The notes under the pieces are model-generated. The model worked only from the letters and a program-made list of their open reading frames with translations. It did no database searches and was not told where the DNA came from. Below, piece by piece: positions 44,122 through 53,302 of a stretch of DNA of 64,000 nucleotides (position 1 is its first letter; every line of letters starts with the position of its first letter). The stretch lies in NCBI GenBank assembly GCA_019114465.1, contig DXFM01000014.1, positions 1 through 64,000 of the forward strand. The letters are read 5' to 3'. Made by a program: the position numbers and the translations under genes. This DNA comes from Candidatus Lachnoclostridium avicola. Lineage in GTDB: Bacteria; Bacillota; Clostridia; Lachnospirales; Lachnospiraceae.

Positions 44122-44907
44122 ATGCAGAATTATTCCGGAGAAGTTGGACTGCAGTATCATATTAATCTGAGAAAGGGCGATGTGGGCCGTTATGTGATCC
44201 TGCCCGGGGACCCGAAGCGGTGCCAGAAGATCGCCTCTTATTTTGAGGACGCGAAGCTGATGGCAGACAACCGGGAATTTGTCACCTACACCGGTTATCT
44301 GGACGGGGAGAAAGTGAGCGTGACCTCCACGGGCATCGGCGGGCCGTCGGCGTCCATCGCCATGGAAGAGCTGGTAAACTGCGGCGCTGACACCTTTCTG
44401 CGGGTGGGCACCTGCGGAGGAATGGATATGAACGTGAAGGGCGGAGATATTGTCATCGCCACGGGAGCCATCCGCATGGAAGGCACCAGCAAGGAGTACG
44501 CCCCCATAGAGTTTCCGGCAGTGGCCAATCTGGATGTGGTGAACGCCATGGTGGCTGCGGCGAAAGATCTGGGGCATACTTATCATGTGGGCGTGGTGGA
44601 GTGCAAGGATTCCTTCTACGGCCAGCACTCTCCGGAGACAAAGCCGGTGAGCTATGAGCTTCTGAACAAGTGGCAGGCATGGCTGCGGCTGGGCTGCAAG
44701 GCTTCTGAGATGGAGTCCGCCGCCCTGTTTATTGTGGCAAGCTATCTGGGGGTACGCTGCGGCTCCAATTTCCTGGTGGTGGGCAATCAGGAGCGGGAGG
44801 CGGCCGGTCTGGACAATCCCATCTGCCATGACACGGAGGCGCCCATCCGGGTGGCTGTGGAGGCGATCCGGAAACTGATGAAGCAGGATAAGGAAAACAA
44901 CCGTTAA
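44122..44907 (+). CDS. Uridine phosphorylase-type nucleoside phosphorylase
   Basis: 261 residues from the ATG at 44122; upstream in-frame codons lie in the promoter region. The NP-1 family motifs are [16 protein letters not shown], the phosphate-site [29 protein letters not shown], and [13 protein letters not shown] in place of the purine-site motif. It phosphorolyses uridine, and perhaps deoxyuridine or purine nucleosides, to the base and (deoxy)ribose 1-phosphate. The products feed DeoB and DeoC downstream. Whether uridine is the preferred substrate is inferred from family resemblance. Confidence 0.9.
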   Translation: MQNYSGEVGLQYHINLRKGDVGRYVILPGDPKRCQKIASYFEDAKLMADNREFVTYTGYLDGEKVSVTSTGIGGPSASIAMEELVNCGADTFLRVGTCGGMDMNVKGGDIVIATGAIRMEGTSKEYAPIEFPAVANLDVVNAMVAAAKDLGHTYHVGVVECKDSFYGQHSPETKPVSYELLNKWQAWLRLGCKASEMESAALFIVASYLGVRCGSNFLVVGNQEREAAGLDNPICHDTEAPIRVAVEAIRKLMKQDKENNR

Positions 44908-44937
44908 AAAATCAAAGAGAAAGCAGAGGAGACGAAT

Positions 44938-46128
44938 ATGAAGAAATACAGAAGGATTTTTACCATTGTGCTGGATTCCCTGGGCGTGGGCCAGGCGCCG
45001 GATTCCCCCCAGTACGGCGATGTGGGTGTGGATACTCTGGGACATATTTCTGAGAAGATGGACACATTTTACATTCCCAATCTCCAGAAGCTGGGTATCG
45101 CCAATCTCCATCCCTTAAAGCAGGTAGAGCCGACGGAGCATCCCATGGCCCGCTATACGAAGCTCCAGGAAAAGAGCCTGGGAAAGGACACCATGACCGG
45201 CCACTGGGAGATGATGGGACTTTATATCACCCAGCCTTTTAAGACTTTCACCGACACCGGATTCCCGAAGGAGCTGATCGACGAGCTGGAGAAGCGCACC
45301 GGCCGCAAGATCATCGGCAACAAGAGCGCCAGCGGCACGGAGATTCTGGACGAGCTGGGCGAGGAGGAGATCAACGAGGGACACCTGATCGTCTACACCT
45401 CCGCCGACAGCGTGCTGCAGATCTGCGGAAATGAGGAGACCATGGGGCTGGATACCCTGTACAAATACTGTGAGATTGCCAGAGAGCTGACCATGAAGGA
45501 CGAGTGGAAGGTGGGCCGCGTCATCGCCAGACCCTATGTGGGAAAGAAGAAAGGCGAGTTCAAGCGGACGTCCAACCGCCACGACTATGCCCTGAAGCCC
45601 TACGGAAAGACGGCTCTGGACGCTCTGAAGGAAGCCGGTTTCCAGACCATCTCCGTGGGAAAGATCTACGACATTTTCGACGGAGAGGGACTGACGGAGT
45701 CCAACAAGTCCAAGAGCTCTGTCCACGGCATGGAGCAGACCATTGAGATTGCGAAACGGGATTTTGAGGGATTCTGCTTTACCAACCTGGTGGATTTTGA
45801 CGCCCTGTGGGGCCACAGGAGAAATCCCATCGGCTACGGGGAAGAAATTGAGCGCTTCGACGAGAAGCTGGGAGAGCTGCTTCCGCTGCTGAAGAAGGAC
45901 GATCTGCTCATCCTCACCGCGGACCACGGAAACGATCCCACCTACACGGGCACGGACCACACCAGAGAGCTGGTGCCGTTCATCGCCTACAGCCCGTCCA
46001 TGAAGGAGGGCGGCCCCATTGAGGGAGCGGATACCTTTGCGGTGATCGGAGCCACCATTGCGGACAACTTTGAGGTGAAGATGCCGGAGGGAACCATCGG
46101 CTATTCCATTCTGGACCGTCTGGTGTAA
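44938..46128 (+). CDS. deoB: Phosphopentomutase
   Basis: 396 residues, typical DeoB length. The alkaline-phosphatase-fold motifs are present: [14 protein letters not shown] at the start, HWEMMG, the phosphoacceptor-region sequence and the metal-binding [10 protein letters not shown] and [19 protein letters not shown] near the end. It converts (deoxy)ribose 1-phosphate to the 5-phosphate, using two Mn2+ ions. It lies 30 bases after the phosphorylase gene and 14 bases before deoC. Confidence 0.96.
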   Translation: MKKYRRIFTIVLDSLGVGQAPDSPQYGDVGVDTLGHISEKMDTFYIPNLQKLGIANLHPLKQVEPTEHPMARYTKLQEKSLGKDTMTGHWEMMGLYITQPFKTFTDTGFPKELIDELEKRTGRKIIGNKSASGTEILDELGEEEINEGHLIVYTSADSVLQICGNEETMGLDTLYKYCEIARELTMKDEWKVGRVIARPYVGKKKGEFKRTSNRHDYALKPYGKTALDALKEAGFQTISVGKIYDIFDGEGLTESNKSKSSVHGMEQTIEIAKRDFEGFCFTNLVDFDALWGHRRNPIGYGEEIERFDEKLGELLPLLKKDDLLILTADHGNDPTYTGTDHTRELVPFIAYSPSMKEGGPIEGADTFAVIGATIADNFEVKMPEGTIGYSILDRLV

Positions 46129-46142
46129 ACGGAGGGACTTTT

Positions 46143-46790
46143 ATGGATAAGAGAGAAATATTAAAGCGGCTGGACCATACCCTGTTAAAGCAGGACGCCA
46201 CCTGGGAACAGATTAAAAAGATCTGCGACGAGGGAGTGGAGTACGGCGTGGCCTCCGTCTGCATTCCGCCCAGTTTTGTAAAACGGGCGGCGGAGTATCT
46301 GGACGGCCGCCTGGCTGTCTGCACGGTCATCGGCTTCCCCAACGGCTATATGACTACGGCGTCTAAGGTGTTTGAGACGGAGGACGCGGTGAAAAACGGC
46401 GCCGATGAGATCGATATGGTCATCAATATCGGCATGGTGAAAGAGGGAAATTACGGCGGCGTGCTGGATGAGATCCGGGCGGTGCGCCGGGCCTGTGAGG
46501 GAAAGATCCTGAAGGTGATCATCGAGACCTGCCTTCTCACGGAAGAGGAGAAGATCAGGATGTGCCAGGTGGTGACGGAATCCGGAGCTGACTACATCAA
46601 GACTTCCACCGGCTTCGCGTCGGGGGGAGCCACCTTTGAGGACGTGAAGCTGATGCGCGCCCATGTGGGTCCCCAGGTGAAAGTGAAGGCTGCCGGCGGA
46701 ATTTCCTCTGTGGAGGACGCGGAAACATTCATTCAGCTGGGCGCAGACCGGCTGGGAACCAGCAGGCTTATAAAACTGCTGGAAGCATAA
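46143..46790 (+). CDS. deoC: Deoxyribose-phosphate aldolase
   Basis: 215 residues. The class I aldolase core is [26 protein letters not shown] and the Schiff-base lysine in [19 protein letters not shown], followed by the second Lys in [11 protein letters not shown]. It splits 2-deoxyribose 5-phosphate into glyceraldehyde 3-phosphate and acetaldehyde. It is the last gene of the GntR-controlled operon and is followed by a strong terminator. Confidence 0.96.
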   Translation: MDKREILKRLDHTLLKQDATWEQIKKICDEGVEYGVASVCIPPSFVKRAAEYLDGRLAVCTVIGFPNGYMTTASKVFETEDAVKNGADEIDMVINIGMVKEGNYGGVLDEIRAVRRACEGKILKVIIETCLLTEEEKIRMCQVVTESGADYIKTSTGFASGGATFEDVKLMRAHVGPQVKVKAAGGISSVEDAETFIQLGADRLGTSRLIKLLEA

Positions 46791-46845
46791 CAATTTTGAT
46801 ATGAAAAACAGGGCTGCGGGAGGATGCTCCCGGAGTCCTCTGCCC

Positions 46846-46882
46846 GCGGGGCCGAAGCTGTGGTTTCGGCCCCGCAGTTTTA
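46846..46882 (+). terminator. Terminator of the deo operon
   Basis: GCGGGGCCGAA (46846-46856) pairs perfectly with TTCGGCCCCGC (46865-46875), followed by AGTTTTAT. Confidence 0.85.
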
Positions 46883-47036
46883 TCTTGAAACCCCTATTTT
46901 CGTCTGCTATACTGAAAGAAGCTGCCAGGCCGGCAATCCTACGCCGGGATCCATAACAAAAACTGCATGGAACAGAAATGGCAGGAGATACATTGCAAAA
47001 ATGATATGAATAGAGCAGAAACATAAAGGAGATTGT

Positions 47037-47468
47037 ATGAGCCGATCCACAGAAATGGTACTTTTTTACACGCCGGATACGACGGCCAGGACCACCAGGC
47101 TGAAAGGAATCTTTGTCCGCCTGGGAATCCGCATCCGGAACATCACGGCGGAACAGATGGGGGAGACCATCGGATACCTGGCGGGAATGGAGGGATTTGA
47201 ACCGGCAGGGGAAACAGGAGAGTATCCGGCGCCGGAGGAGGAGATCCTGGTGATGAAGAATTTCACCAGCCGCCGGATCGATGAGCTGATTCTGGCCATC
47301 CGGAAGGCCGGGCTGCCAAAGATTGAGCTGAAGGCGGTGGTGACGCCCACCAACGCCCAGTGGCCTTTTTACAAGCTGTACGAAGAGATCCGGGAGGAGC
47401 GCCGGCAGGTGCTGGAGCAGGCCGGAAAGCGCAGGGAGGCGAGGGAAGATCATGGAGAAACTGTTTGA
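47037..47468 (+). CDS. DUF3783 family protein
   Basis: 143 residues, RBS AAAGGAG. It begins MVLFYTPD and contains LGIRIRNITAEQMGETIGYLAG and LPKIELKAVVTPTNAQWPFYKLYEEIREER, the conserved DUF3783 core; the C-terminus is a charged helix. Function is unknown. The stop lies 17 bases inside the next gene, so it is coupled to the flavin oxidoreductase. Confidence 0.85.
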   Translation: MSRSTEMVLFYTPDTTARTTRLKGIFVRLGIRIRNITAEQMGETIGYLAGMEGFEPAGETGEYPAPEEEILVMKNFTSRRIDELILAIRKAGLPKIELKAVVTPTNAQWPFYKLYEEIREERRQVLEQAGKRREAREDHGETV

Positions 47469-48531
47469 ATCTTTTGAGATCAAGGGATGCCCCATCAGAA
47501 ACCGGGTGTGCTTTCCGCCCATGGTGTACTATGGAGCGGGAGATGACAGCGGAGAGGTGACGGAAAAGCATGTGGAGCATTACCGCTCCATCGCTGCCGG
47601 AAGAACGGGGCTGATCATTCAGGAGGCCACCTGTGTCAGCAGGGGCGGAAGGCTCAGCTTTGATCAGCTGGGAATCTGGGATGACGGCAAGATTCAGGGG
47701 CTGAAAAAGATCGTGGATGCCGTCCACGGGGAGGGATGCCCCATTTTTGTGCAGATCCATCACGCGGGAGTGGTGGGCTGTGAAAAGGAACTTTTATGTC
47801 CCAGCGATTACACCTTAAACAGTGAAAAGGGCGTGAAGCAGGGGCGGGCCATGTCCCTGGAGGAGATCCGCCAGGTGCAGCAGGAATTCATCGCCGCCGG
47901 ACGGCGGGCCTATGAGGCGGGCTACGACGGAATTGAGCTTCACGGCTGCCACCGCTATCTGATCTGCCAGTTTCTGAACCGGCGGGTCAACCGCAGGGAG
48001 GATGTCTACGGCCGGGAACCGGAGCGGTTTGTACTGGAGATTCTGGAAGGAATCCGGAAGGTGACGCCGCCGGATTTTATCGTGGGAATCCGTCTGGGTG
48101 CCTTTGAGCCAACGCTGGAGGACGGGCTTCGCTATGCGTCCATTCTGGAAGAGCAGGGCATTGATTTCCTGGACATTTCCTATGGATTTACCGGGGAGGA
48201 TGAACCCCAGGCGCCGGAGGGATATCCCTATCAGGCCTGCATCTACGGGGCTGCCCGCATCAAGGAGCAGGTGTCTGTCCCTGTATTTGCGGTGAACAGC
48301 ATTGTGACGCCCCAGATGGCGGAGGAGATCCTTCAGACCCAGAAGGTGGACATGGTGGATCTGTGCCGGGCGGTGATGGTGGACAATAATTGGGTGAACG
48401 ACGCCAGAGCGGGGCGGAGCACAGGAATGTGCCGCCGCTGCAGCCCCTGCGGCCTTCGTGTGAAAGGCGGCGTCTGCGCCGGAAAGGTACTTTTGGAGAG
48501 AGAACGGGCAAAGGAGGAACAGACATGTTAA
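47452..48531 (+). CDS. NADH:flavin oxidoreductase of the old yellow enzyme family
   Basis: 359 residues. FMN- and NADH-site motifs of the barrel are IRNRVCFPPMVYYGAGDDSG, FVQIHHAGVVG, GIELHGCHRYLICQFLNRRVNRRED and SVPVFAVNSIVT. Near the C-terminus four Cys in CRRCSPC and GGVCAG could bind iron or zinc, as in the 2,4-dienoyl-CoA reductase branch. The Fe-S domain and a separate NADPH domain of that branch are absent, so it is a short form. It reduces an activated alkene of unknown identity. The following nitroreductase overlaps by 7 bases. Confidence 0.9.
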   Translation: MEKLFESFEIKGCPIRNRVCFPPMVYYGAGDDSGEVTEKHVEHYRSIAAGRTGLIIQEATCVSRGGRLSFDQLGIWDDGKIQGLKKIVDAVHGEGCPIFVQIHHAGVVGCEKELLCPSDYTLNSEKGVKQGRAMSLEEIRQVQQEFIAAGRRAYEAGYDGIELHGCHRYLICQFLNRRVNRREDVYGREPERFVLEILEGIRKVTPPDFIVGIRLGAFEPTLEDGLRYASILEEQGIDFLDISYGFTGEDEPQAPEGYPYQACIYGAARIKEQVSVPVFAVNSIVTPQMAEEILQTQKVDMVDLCRAVMVDNNWVNDARAGRSTGMCRRCSPCGLRVKGGVCAGKVLLERERAKEEQTC

Positions 48532-49094
48532 AGGATTTGCTGAAGAAGAGCCGGTCGATCCGGCGGTTTTATGAGGATGATCCGGTGCCGGAGGAGATGA
48601 TCCGGGACTGGGTGGACAATGTCAGATACACGCCGTCTACTGCCAACGGACAGACGCTGAAGTTCCGCATCTGCACTTCCCAGGAAGACAGGGAGAAGAT
48701 TTTCCCCAACCTGAAGTGGGCGGGAGCTCTGCCGGACTGGGACGGTCCGGAGCCGGGAGAACGGCCCGGCGCCTACGTGCTGATTTTTGATGACCTGGCC
48801 CTGGCAAAGAGCCGGCCGGTGGATACGGGCATCTGCGCCCAGACCATCATGCTCTCCGCGGCGGAGGCGGGCTACGGCGGCTGCATTCTGGGCAGTGTGG
48901 ACCGGGCAAAGGTCATGGACAATCTGGGAATTGACCGGGAGAAGTACAGCCTGGCTCTGGTGCTGGCCCTGGGACGGCCCAAGGAGACGGTGGTGCTGGT
49001 TCCGGTGAAAGAGGACGGCAATATAAAATATTACCGGGACAAGGACGGCATCCACTATGTGCCGAAGCGGGGGCTGGAGGAAATTTTGATTTAA
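48525..49094 (+). CDS. Nitroreductase family protein
   Basis: 189 residues from the ATG at 48525, with AAAGGAGG 8 bases upstream. FMN-binding motifs are SRSIRRFYEDDPVPEE, YTPSTANGQTLKF and AAEAGYGGCILGS. It is coupled to the flavin oxidoreductase by overlap, so the two may act on one substrate. The stop overlaps the 3' end of the convergent Crp/Fnr gene by 4 bases. Confidence 0.9.
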   Translation: MLKDLLKKSRSIRRFYEDDPVPEEMIRDWVDNVRYTPSTANGQTLKFRICTSQEDREKIFPNLKWAGALPDWDGPEPGERPGAYVLIFDDLALAKSRPVDTGICAQTIMLSAAEAGYGGCILGSVDRAKVMDNLGIDREKYSLALVLALGRPKETVVLVPVKEDGNIKYYRDKDGIHYVPKRGLEEILI

Positions 49095-49768
49095 CTGTCC
49101 GCCGTCAGCGTTCCGTCGGCGAGCTTTTCCAGGGAATCCCGGCTGGTCACCCGGTAGCCGTTTTTGACTTTTTCCAGCACGCCCATCTGGCAGAAGGTCT
49201 TTAACATCCGCAGCAGATGGCGGTAGCTGACATTTAAGATGTCAGCGCAGTTGGTGAGCTGGAAGGAAAAGAGATTGTCGGGGGAATTGGAGAGGATAAA
49301 ACGGGCCATGCGGCTTTCCAGGGCTTCGGCCGGGTTGCCGCACTGATCGCTCTCGCCGTTCAGCTTGTAGGTGAGTACCTGGCACACGTTCTGGAGAAAC
49401 AGCAGGTCGTTGAGCAGCAGATGGCGGTAGAGATTCAGATTGACAGCGATGCAGGTACAGGGAGTGATGGCCCTGACGCTGCGGCTGGGAACCATCTGCC
49501 ACAGGGAAGCTGCTTCTCCGATCATGGTGAGCTTCTGGCAGTAGCTGACGCAGGTGCTCTTGTCGGCGGAGGTGTAGGAAGAGATGATCACTTCCCCATC
49601 CACCAGAAAATACAGGTAGTCGGATGGAAATCCCGCCTGGATCAGATATTCGTTCTTATCAAAATATATCAGTTCTGAAATCGCGGACAGGTCGGAGGAC
49701 ATGTATCGCTGCAGCTGGTTGCTGCGGATACATTCCAGAAGCCTGTCCGTATTATGATCCCTTCTCAT
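49091..49768 (-). CDS. Crp/Fnr-family transcriptional regulator (YeiL-like)
   Basis: 225 residues from the ATG at 49768 (AAGGGGG upstream). The cyclic-nucleotide-binding-like beta-roll has FDKNEYLIQAGFPSDYLYFLVDGEV and IGEAASLWQ, and the C-terminal HTH reads LTNCADILNVSYRHLLRMLKTF. Five or so Cys residues are scattered in the roll (CVSYC, CTC) and could sense redox or iron-sulphur status; this is inference. It is divergent from the PhnDCEE-type operon, which has a Crp-like site in the position of a class II activator. Confidence 0.9.
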   Translation of the reverse strand: MRRDHNTDRLLECIRSNQLQRYMSSDLSAISELIYFDKNEYLIQAGFPSDYLYFLVDGEVIISSYTSADKSTCVSYCQKLTMIGEAASLWQMVPSRSVRAITPCTCIAVNLNLYRHLLLNDLLFLQNVCQVLTYKLNGESDQCGNPAEALESRMARFILSNSPDNLFSFQLTNCADILNVSYRHLLRMLKTFCQMGVLEKVKNGYRVTSRDSLEKLADGTLTADS

Positions 49769-49905
49769 GTGCGTTCCCCCTTCTTCTATTATTGTCATTA
49801 TAAAATAGGGTTCTGTACTCTGGCAACAGGAAAAGTTATTACTGTTCCTTTTATCTATTTATTAGTAAAATTCATGTAAAAACAGGGTAAAATCTGTTTT
49901 TCATG

Positions 49906-49917
49906 TGACATATGTCA
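49906..49917. promoter_or_regulatory. Crp/Fnr-like palindrome upstream of the phn operon
   Basis: TGACATATGTCA is a perfect 12-bp palindrome, extended to TGTGACATATGTCATT, which resembles the Crp consensus half-sites. Its centre is about 42 bases upstream of the start predicted from the -10 box TATACT (49942-49947). Confidence 0.6.
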
Positions 49918-49941
49918 TTTTCTCCCTTCCCCGGCTCTTGT

Positions 49942-49947
49942 TATACT
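49942..49947 (+). promoter_or_regulatory. -10 box of the phn operon
   Basis: TATACT; no good -35 box is found 17 bases upstream, as expected for an activator-dependent promoter. Confidence 0.5.
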
Positions 49948-50012
49948 CGGGACAGCGAGGGAAAACGCGAAAAAAAGCGTAAACACACACCTTCTGTTGA
50001 AAGGAGAACATT

Positions 50013-50933
50013 ATGAGGCTGAAAAAGAATGTGATTTTGGGAGCTGTCGTACTGGGAATGAGCATGCTTGCCCTGACCGGCTGCGGAAAAAGCGGGAACA
50101 GCGAGGAAGCAGAGGAGCTGAACGTACAGTTTGTGCCCACCAACAACGACGGATCCATGGAGGCGAAGGCAAAGCCCTTTGCGGAATATCTGACGGAGAA
50201 GCTGGGCCGTTCGGTAAACGTGACTCTGGCCACGGATTACTCCACCATCGTGGAGGCCATGGCGTCCGGACAGGTGGACATCGGCATCATGCCGCCGGCA
50301 GCCTACGTACAGGCGAGGGATCAGGGCGCCGCGGAGGCGATTCTCACCTCTCAGCTGGGAGCTTACAACCGGGAGACGGGTCTTCCGGAGGAGGGACAGT
50401 ACACCGGTACCTTTAAGGGAGAGGTTCTGGTGCGGGCGGACAGCGGCCTGGAGAGCCTGGAGGATCTGAAGGGAAAACGGATTGCCACCCTGAGTCCCAA
50501 TTCCGCCAGCGGTTACATCTACCCGGTGGCAGAGATGAAGGCCATCGGCATCGACCCCACAAAAGACTGCACTCTGACCACGGTCAACGACATCCCCAGC
50601 GAGATGACAGCCGTGCTCAACGGACAGCAGGACGCCTGTTTCGTGTTTGAGGGAGCCAGAAATGTGTTCCGGTCCAAGTTCGCGGATCAGGATCTGTTTG
50701 AGGAGCTGAAGGTGCTGTACCTGACAGAGGGAGATATTCCCAACGACGCCATTGCCGTGCAGCCGGATATGGATGATGCCCTGAAGCAGCAGGTAAAAGA
50801 TGTGTTCCTGAACATGAAGAACGACGAGGAAGGCCAGGAGGCCATGTCTCTCTGGGGCCATCTGGGATATGAGGAAGTGGATGAGTCCGTATATGATACG
50901 GTGAAGGAATACACAGAGAGAGCAGCGGAGTAA
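50013..50933 (+). CDS. Phosphonate/phosphite-type ABC transporter binding lipoprotein (PhnD family)
   Basis: 306 residues, RBS AAAGGAG. The signal peptide ends in a lipobox (LTGC). The periplasmic-binding fold follows with VQFVPTNNDGSMEAKAKP, the ATDYSTIVEAMASGQVDIGIMPPAAYV segment typical of PhnD, and SASGYIYPVAEM as the ligand-binding loop. It captures phosphonate, phosphite or a related oxyanion. No C-P lyase or phosphonatase genes are in the window, so the ligand may be phosphite or another compound. Confidence 0.9.
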   Translation: MRLKKNVILGAVVLGMSMLALTGCGKSGNSEEAEELNVQFVPTNNDGSMEAKAKPFAEYLTEKLGRSVNVTLATDYSTIVEAMASGQVDIGIMPPAAYVQARDQGAAEAILTSQLGAYNRETGLPEEGQYTGTFKGEVLVRADSGLESLEDLKGKRIATLSPNSASGYIYPVAEMKAIGIDPTKDCTLTTVNDIPSEMTAVLNGQQDACFVFEGARNVFRSKFADQDLFEELKVLYLTEGDIPNDAIAVQPDMDDALKQQVKDVFLNMKNDEEGQEAMSLWGHLGYEEVDESVYDTVKEYTERAAE

Positions 50934-50946
50934 GAAAGGACAAGCC

Positions 50947-51720
50947 ATGATAACCTTTGAGCATGTTTCCAAAATTTACAGCAACGGAGTAAAGGGACTG
51001 CAGGACGTGAATCTGACCATCGGGGACGGGGAGTTTGTGTCTGTGATCGGCCTCAGCGGAGCGGGAAAGAGCACATTTCTCCGCTCCATCAACCGGCTCA
51101 ACGACGTGACGGAGGGAGAGATCCGCATCGGAGACCAGTCGGTGACAAAGGCGGGAAAAAAGGAACTGCGGGCCATCCGCCGGCGCATCGGCATGATTTC
51201 CCAGAATTTTAATCTGGTGAAGCGGAGCACGGTACAGAAAAATGTTCTGTCCGGCCGTCTTGGCTACTATCCCACATGGAAGAGCATTCTGGGGATTTTC
51301 TCCAAAGAGGATTATCAGCTGGCCAATGACGCCCTGGAGCGGGTGGGACTTTTGGATAAGCTCCATTCCAGGAGCGACGAGCTGTCCGGCGGACAGCAGC
51401 AGCGGGTGTCCATCGCCAGAACCCTGGTGCAGCAGGCGGACATCATTCTGGCCGATGAGCCGGTGGCGTCCCTGGACCCCATCACCACCCAGAAAATCAT
51501 GGGGGATCTGAAGCAGATCAATCAGACCATGGGAAAAACGGTGATTGTGAATATTCACTCCGTCCAGCTGGCAAAGGAATTTTCCAGTCGGATCCTGGGC
51601 TTTAAGAGCGGGCAGGTGGTCTTTGACGGGACTCCGGAAGAGCTGACGGGAGAAGAGCTCACCAGAATCTACGGCAGGAATATTCTGGAGGAAAAGGAAG
51701 GGGCGGAGCATGAAGCTTAA
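50947..51720 (+). CDS. ABC transporter ATPase (PhnC family)
   Basis: 257 residues. Walker A is GLSGAGKST, the Q-loop is MISQNFNLVKR, the signature is LSGGQQQR, and Walker B is IILADEPVASLDP. The PhnC-specific GRLGYYPTWKSILGIF stretch is present. The stop lies 11 bases inside the next permease gene. Overlapping coding of the four genes shows one operon. Confidence 0.96.
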   Translation: MITFEHVSKIYSNGVKGLQDVNLTIGDGEFVSVIGLSGAGKSTFLRSINRLNDVTEGEIRIGDQSVTKAGKKELRAIRRRIGMISQNFNLVKRSTVQKNVLSGRLGYYPTWKSILGIFSKEDYQLANDALERVGLLDKLHSRSDELSGGQQQRVSIARTLVQQADIILADEPVASLDPITTQKIMGDLKQINQTMGKTVIVNIHSVQLAKEFSSRILGFKSGQVVFDGTPEELTGEELTRIYGRNILEEKEGAEHEA

Positions 51721-52489
51721 AGACACCATCCATTTTAACTGGTACCGGCATCTGTTTGTGGCCGTCCTGATCCTGATCTGCCTGTACGCCAGCGTGGCGG
51801 TTACCGACGCTGATTTCGGGGAAGTGTTTGGAAACGTGGATCAGATGACAAGCTTTCTCTCCCGCTTCCTGAAACCGGATTTTACCTATATTCCTCAGAT
51901 TGTCGGGCCCATGATCGACACTCTGAAGATGTCGGTGGTGGGAACGGCAGCGGGAGTGTTCTTCGCAGTTCCCGTGGCATTCCTGGCGACGACCCTGGTG
52001 ACGGGAAACAAGGTCCTGACTTCGGTGGTCCGGATTTTTCTGGATATTGTCCGGACGATCCCCAACCTGCTGCTGGCGGCTCTGATGGTGGCCATCGTGG
52101 GAATCGGAGAGTTTACCGGTGTGCTCACCATCGCCGTGTTCACCTTCGGTCTGGTGTCTCAGCTGGTGTATGAGGCCATCGAGACCATTGACGAGGGGCC
52201 GGTGGAGGCAGCGGAGTCTGTGGGAGCCAACAAGGTCCAGATTGCCTTCTGGTCCGTAGCTCCCCAGATCATGAGCCAGGTGGCCGGCTACACCCTGTAC
52301 GCCCTGGAAGTGAACGTGCGGGCATCCACAGTGCTGGGCTACGTGGGAGCCGGGGGAATCGGGGTTATCTTAAATTCCTCCCTGGCTCTCCTTCAGTACG
52401 ACCGGGTGTCGGTGATCATTCTGATGATACTTGTGGTGGTGGCTGTGGTTGACGCAGTCAGCGAGGCCGCCAGAAGGAGGCTGTCATGA
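51710..52489 (+). CDS. ABC permease (PhnE family), first copy
   Basis: 259 residues, about six membrane helices. The EAA loop reads AAESVGANKVQIAFWSVAPQIM and the PhnE-type YVGAGGIG segment is present. It overlaps the ATPase gene at its start and the second permease at its end (4 bases). Confidence 0.93.
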   Translation: MKLKDTIHFNWYRHLFVAVLILICLYASVAVTDADFGEVFGNVDQMTSFLSRFLKPDFTYIPQIVGPMIDTLKMSVVGTAAGVFFAVPVAFLATTLVTGNKVLTSVVRIFLDIVRTIPNLLLAALMVAIVGIGEFTGVLTIAVFTFGLVSQLVYEAIETIDEGPVEAAESVGANKVQIAFWSVAPQIMSQVAGYTLYALEVNVRASTVLGYVGAGGIGVILNSSLALLQYDRVSVIILMILVVVAVVDAVSEAARRRLS

Positions 52490-53280
52490 CGAATCAAATT
52501 ACGGCAAACCGCGGAAAATGGAAGACCTGGCTGGCAGTGATCGTGACGGCCGCGGTGATTCTCTACTCCGCGGCGGGCATCGACTACTCAGGGCTGCAGT
52601 ATTTTTCTCCGTCCATGGCGGCGGATGTATTTCGAGGGCTGATGAGACCGGACTGGAGCTTTTTCTACGACGGAAGCGGGGAAGATCTGGTGAGCCTGCT
52701 CCTTCTCACGGTGGGAATCGCTTTTCTGGGCACGTCCATCGCCACGGTGCTGGCTCTCCCCGTGACTCTGCTCAGCTCCGCCAACCTGTGGAGATCCTGT
52801 CCCTGGGTGGCAAAGATCGGGAAATTTGTCTGCAATGTGCTCAGGGCTTTTCCGGAGCTGGTATACGCCATTATCTTTGTAAAAATGGTGGGTCCCGGCC
52901 CCTTTGCCGGAGTTCTGGCCATCGGCGTCCATCAGATTGGAATGCTGGGAAAGCTGTACACGGAGGAGATGGAAGCCATGGATGAAGGGCCGGTGGAGGC
53001 CATGACGGCGGTGGGAGCCGGGTTCTGGCAGAATATGTTCTACGCCAGGATCCCCCAGCTGATGCCGATTTTCAGCTCCCTGTCCCTGAATCACTTTGAG
53101 ATCGCGGTGCGAAGCGCATCCACTCTGGGTCTGGTGGGCGCCGGCGGCATCGGAGCGCCTTTGATTTTTGCCATTCAGGCGAGAAACTGGGACAAGGTGA
53201 GCATCATCCTGCTGGGCGTGGTGGCGGCTGTGTTTGTCATTGACACCCTGGCCGGAGTGATCCGCAAAAAGCTGAGATAA
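52486..53280 (+). CDS. ABC permease (PhnE family), second copy
   Basis: 264 residues, about six helices. It keeps the EAA loop AMTAVGAGFWQNMFYARIPQLM and LVGAGGIGAPL. Two different PhnE proteins form the membrane pore with the PhnC ATPase. The gene ends 22 bases before the metallophosphoesterase. Confidence 0.93.
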   Translation: MTNQITANRGKWKTWLAVIVTAAVILYSAAGIDYSGLQYFSPSMAADVFRGLMRPDWSFFYDGSGEDLVSLLLLTVGIAFLGTSIATVLALPVTLLSSANLWRSCPWVAKIGKFVCNVLRAFPELVYAIIFVKMVGPGPFAGVLAIGVHQIGMLGKLYTEEMEAMDEGPVEAMTAVGAGFWQNMFYARIPQLMPIFSSLSLNHFEIAVRSASTLGLVGAGGIGAPLIFAIQARNWDKVSIILLGVVAAVFVIDTLAGVIRKKLR

Positions 53281-53302
53281 ACCGGGAGGCGGTGAGGAAG
53301 CT

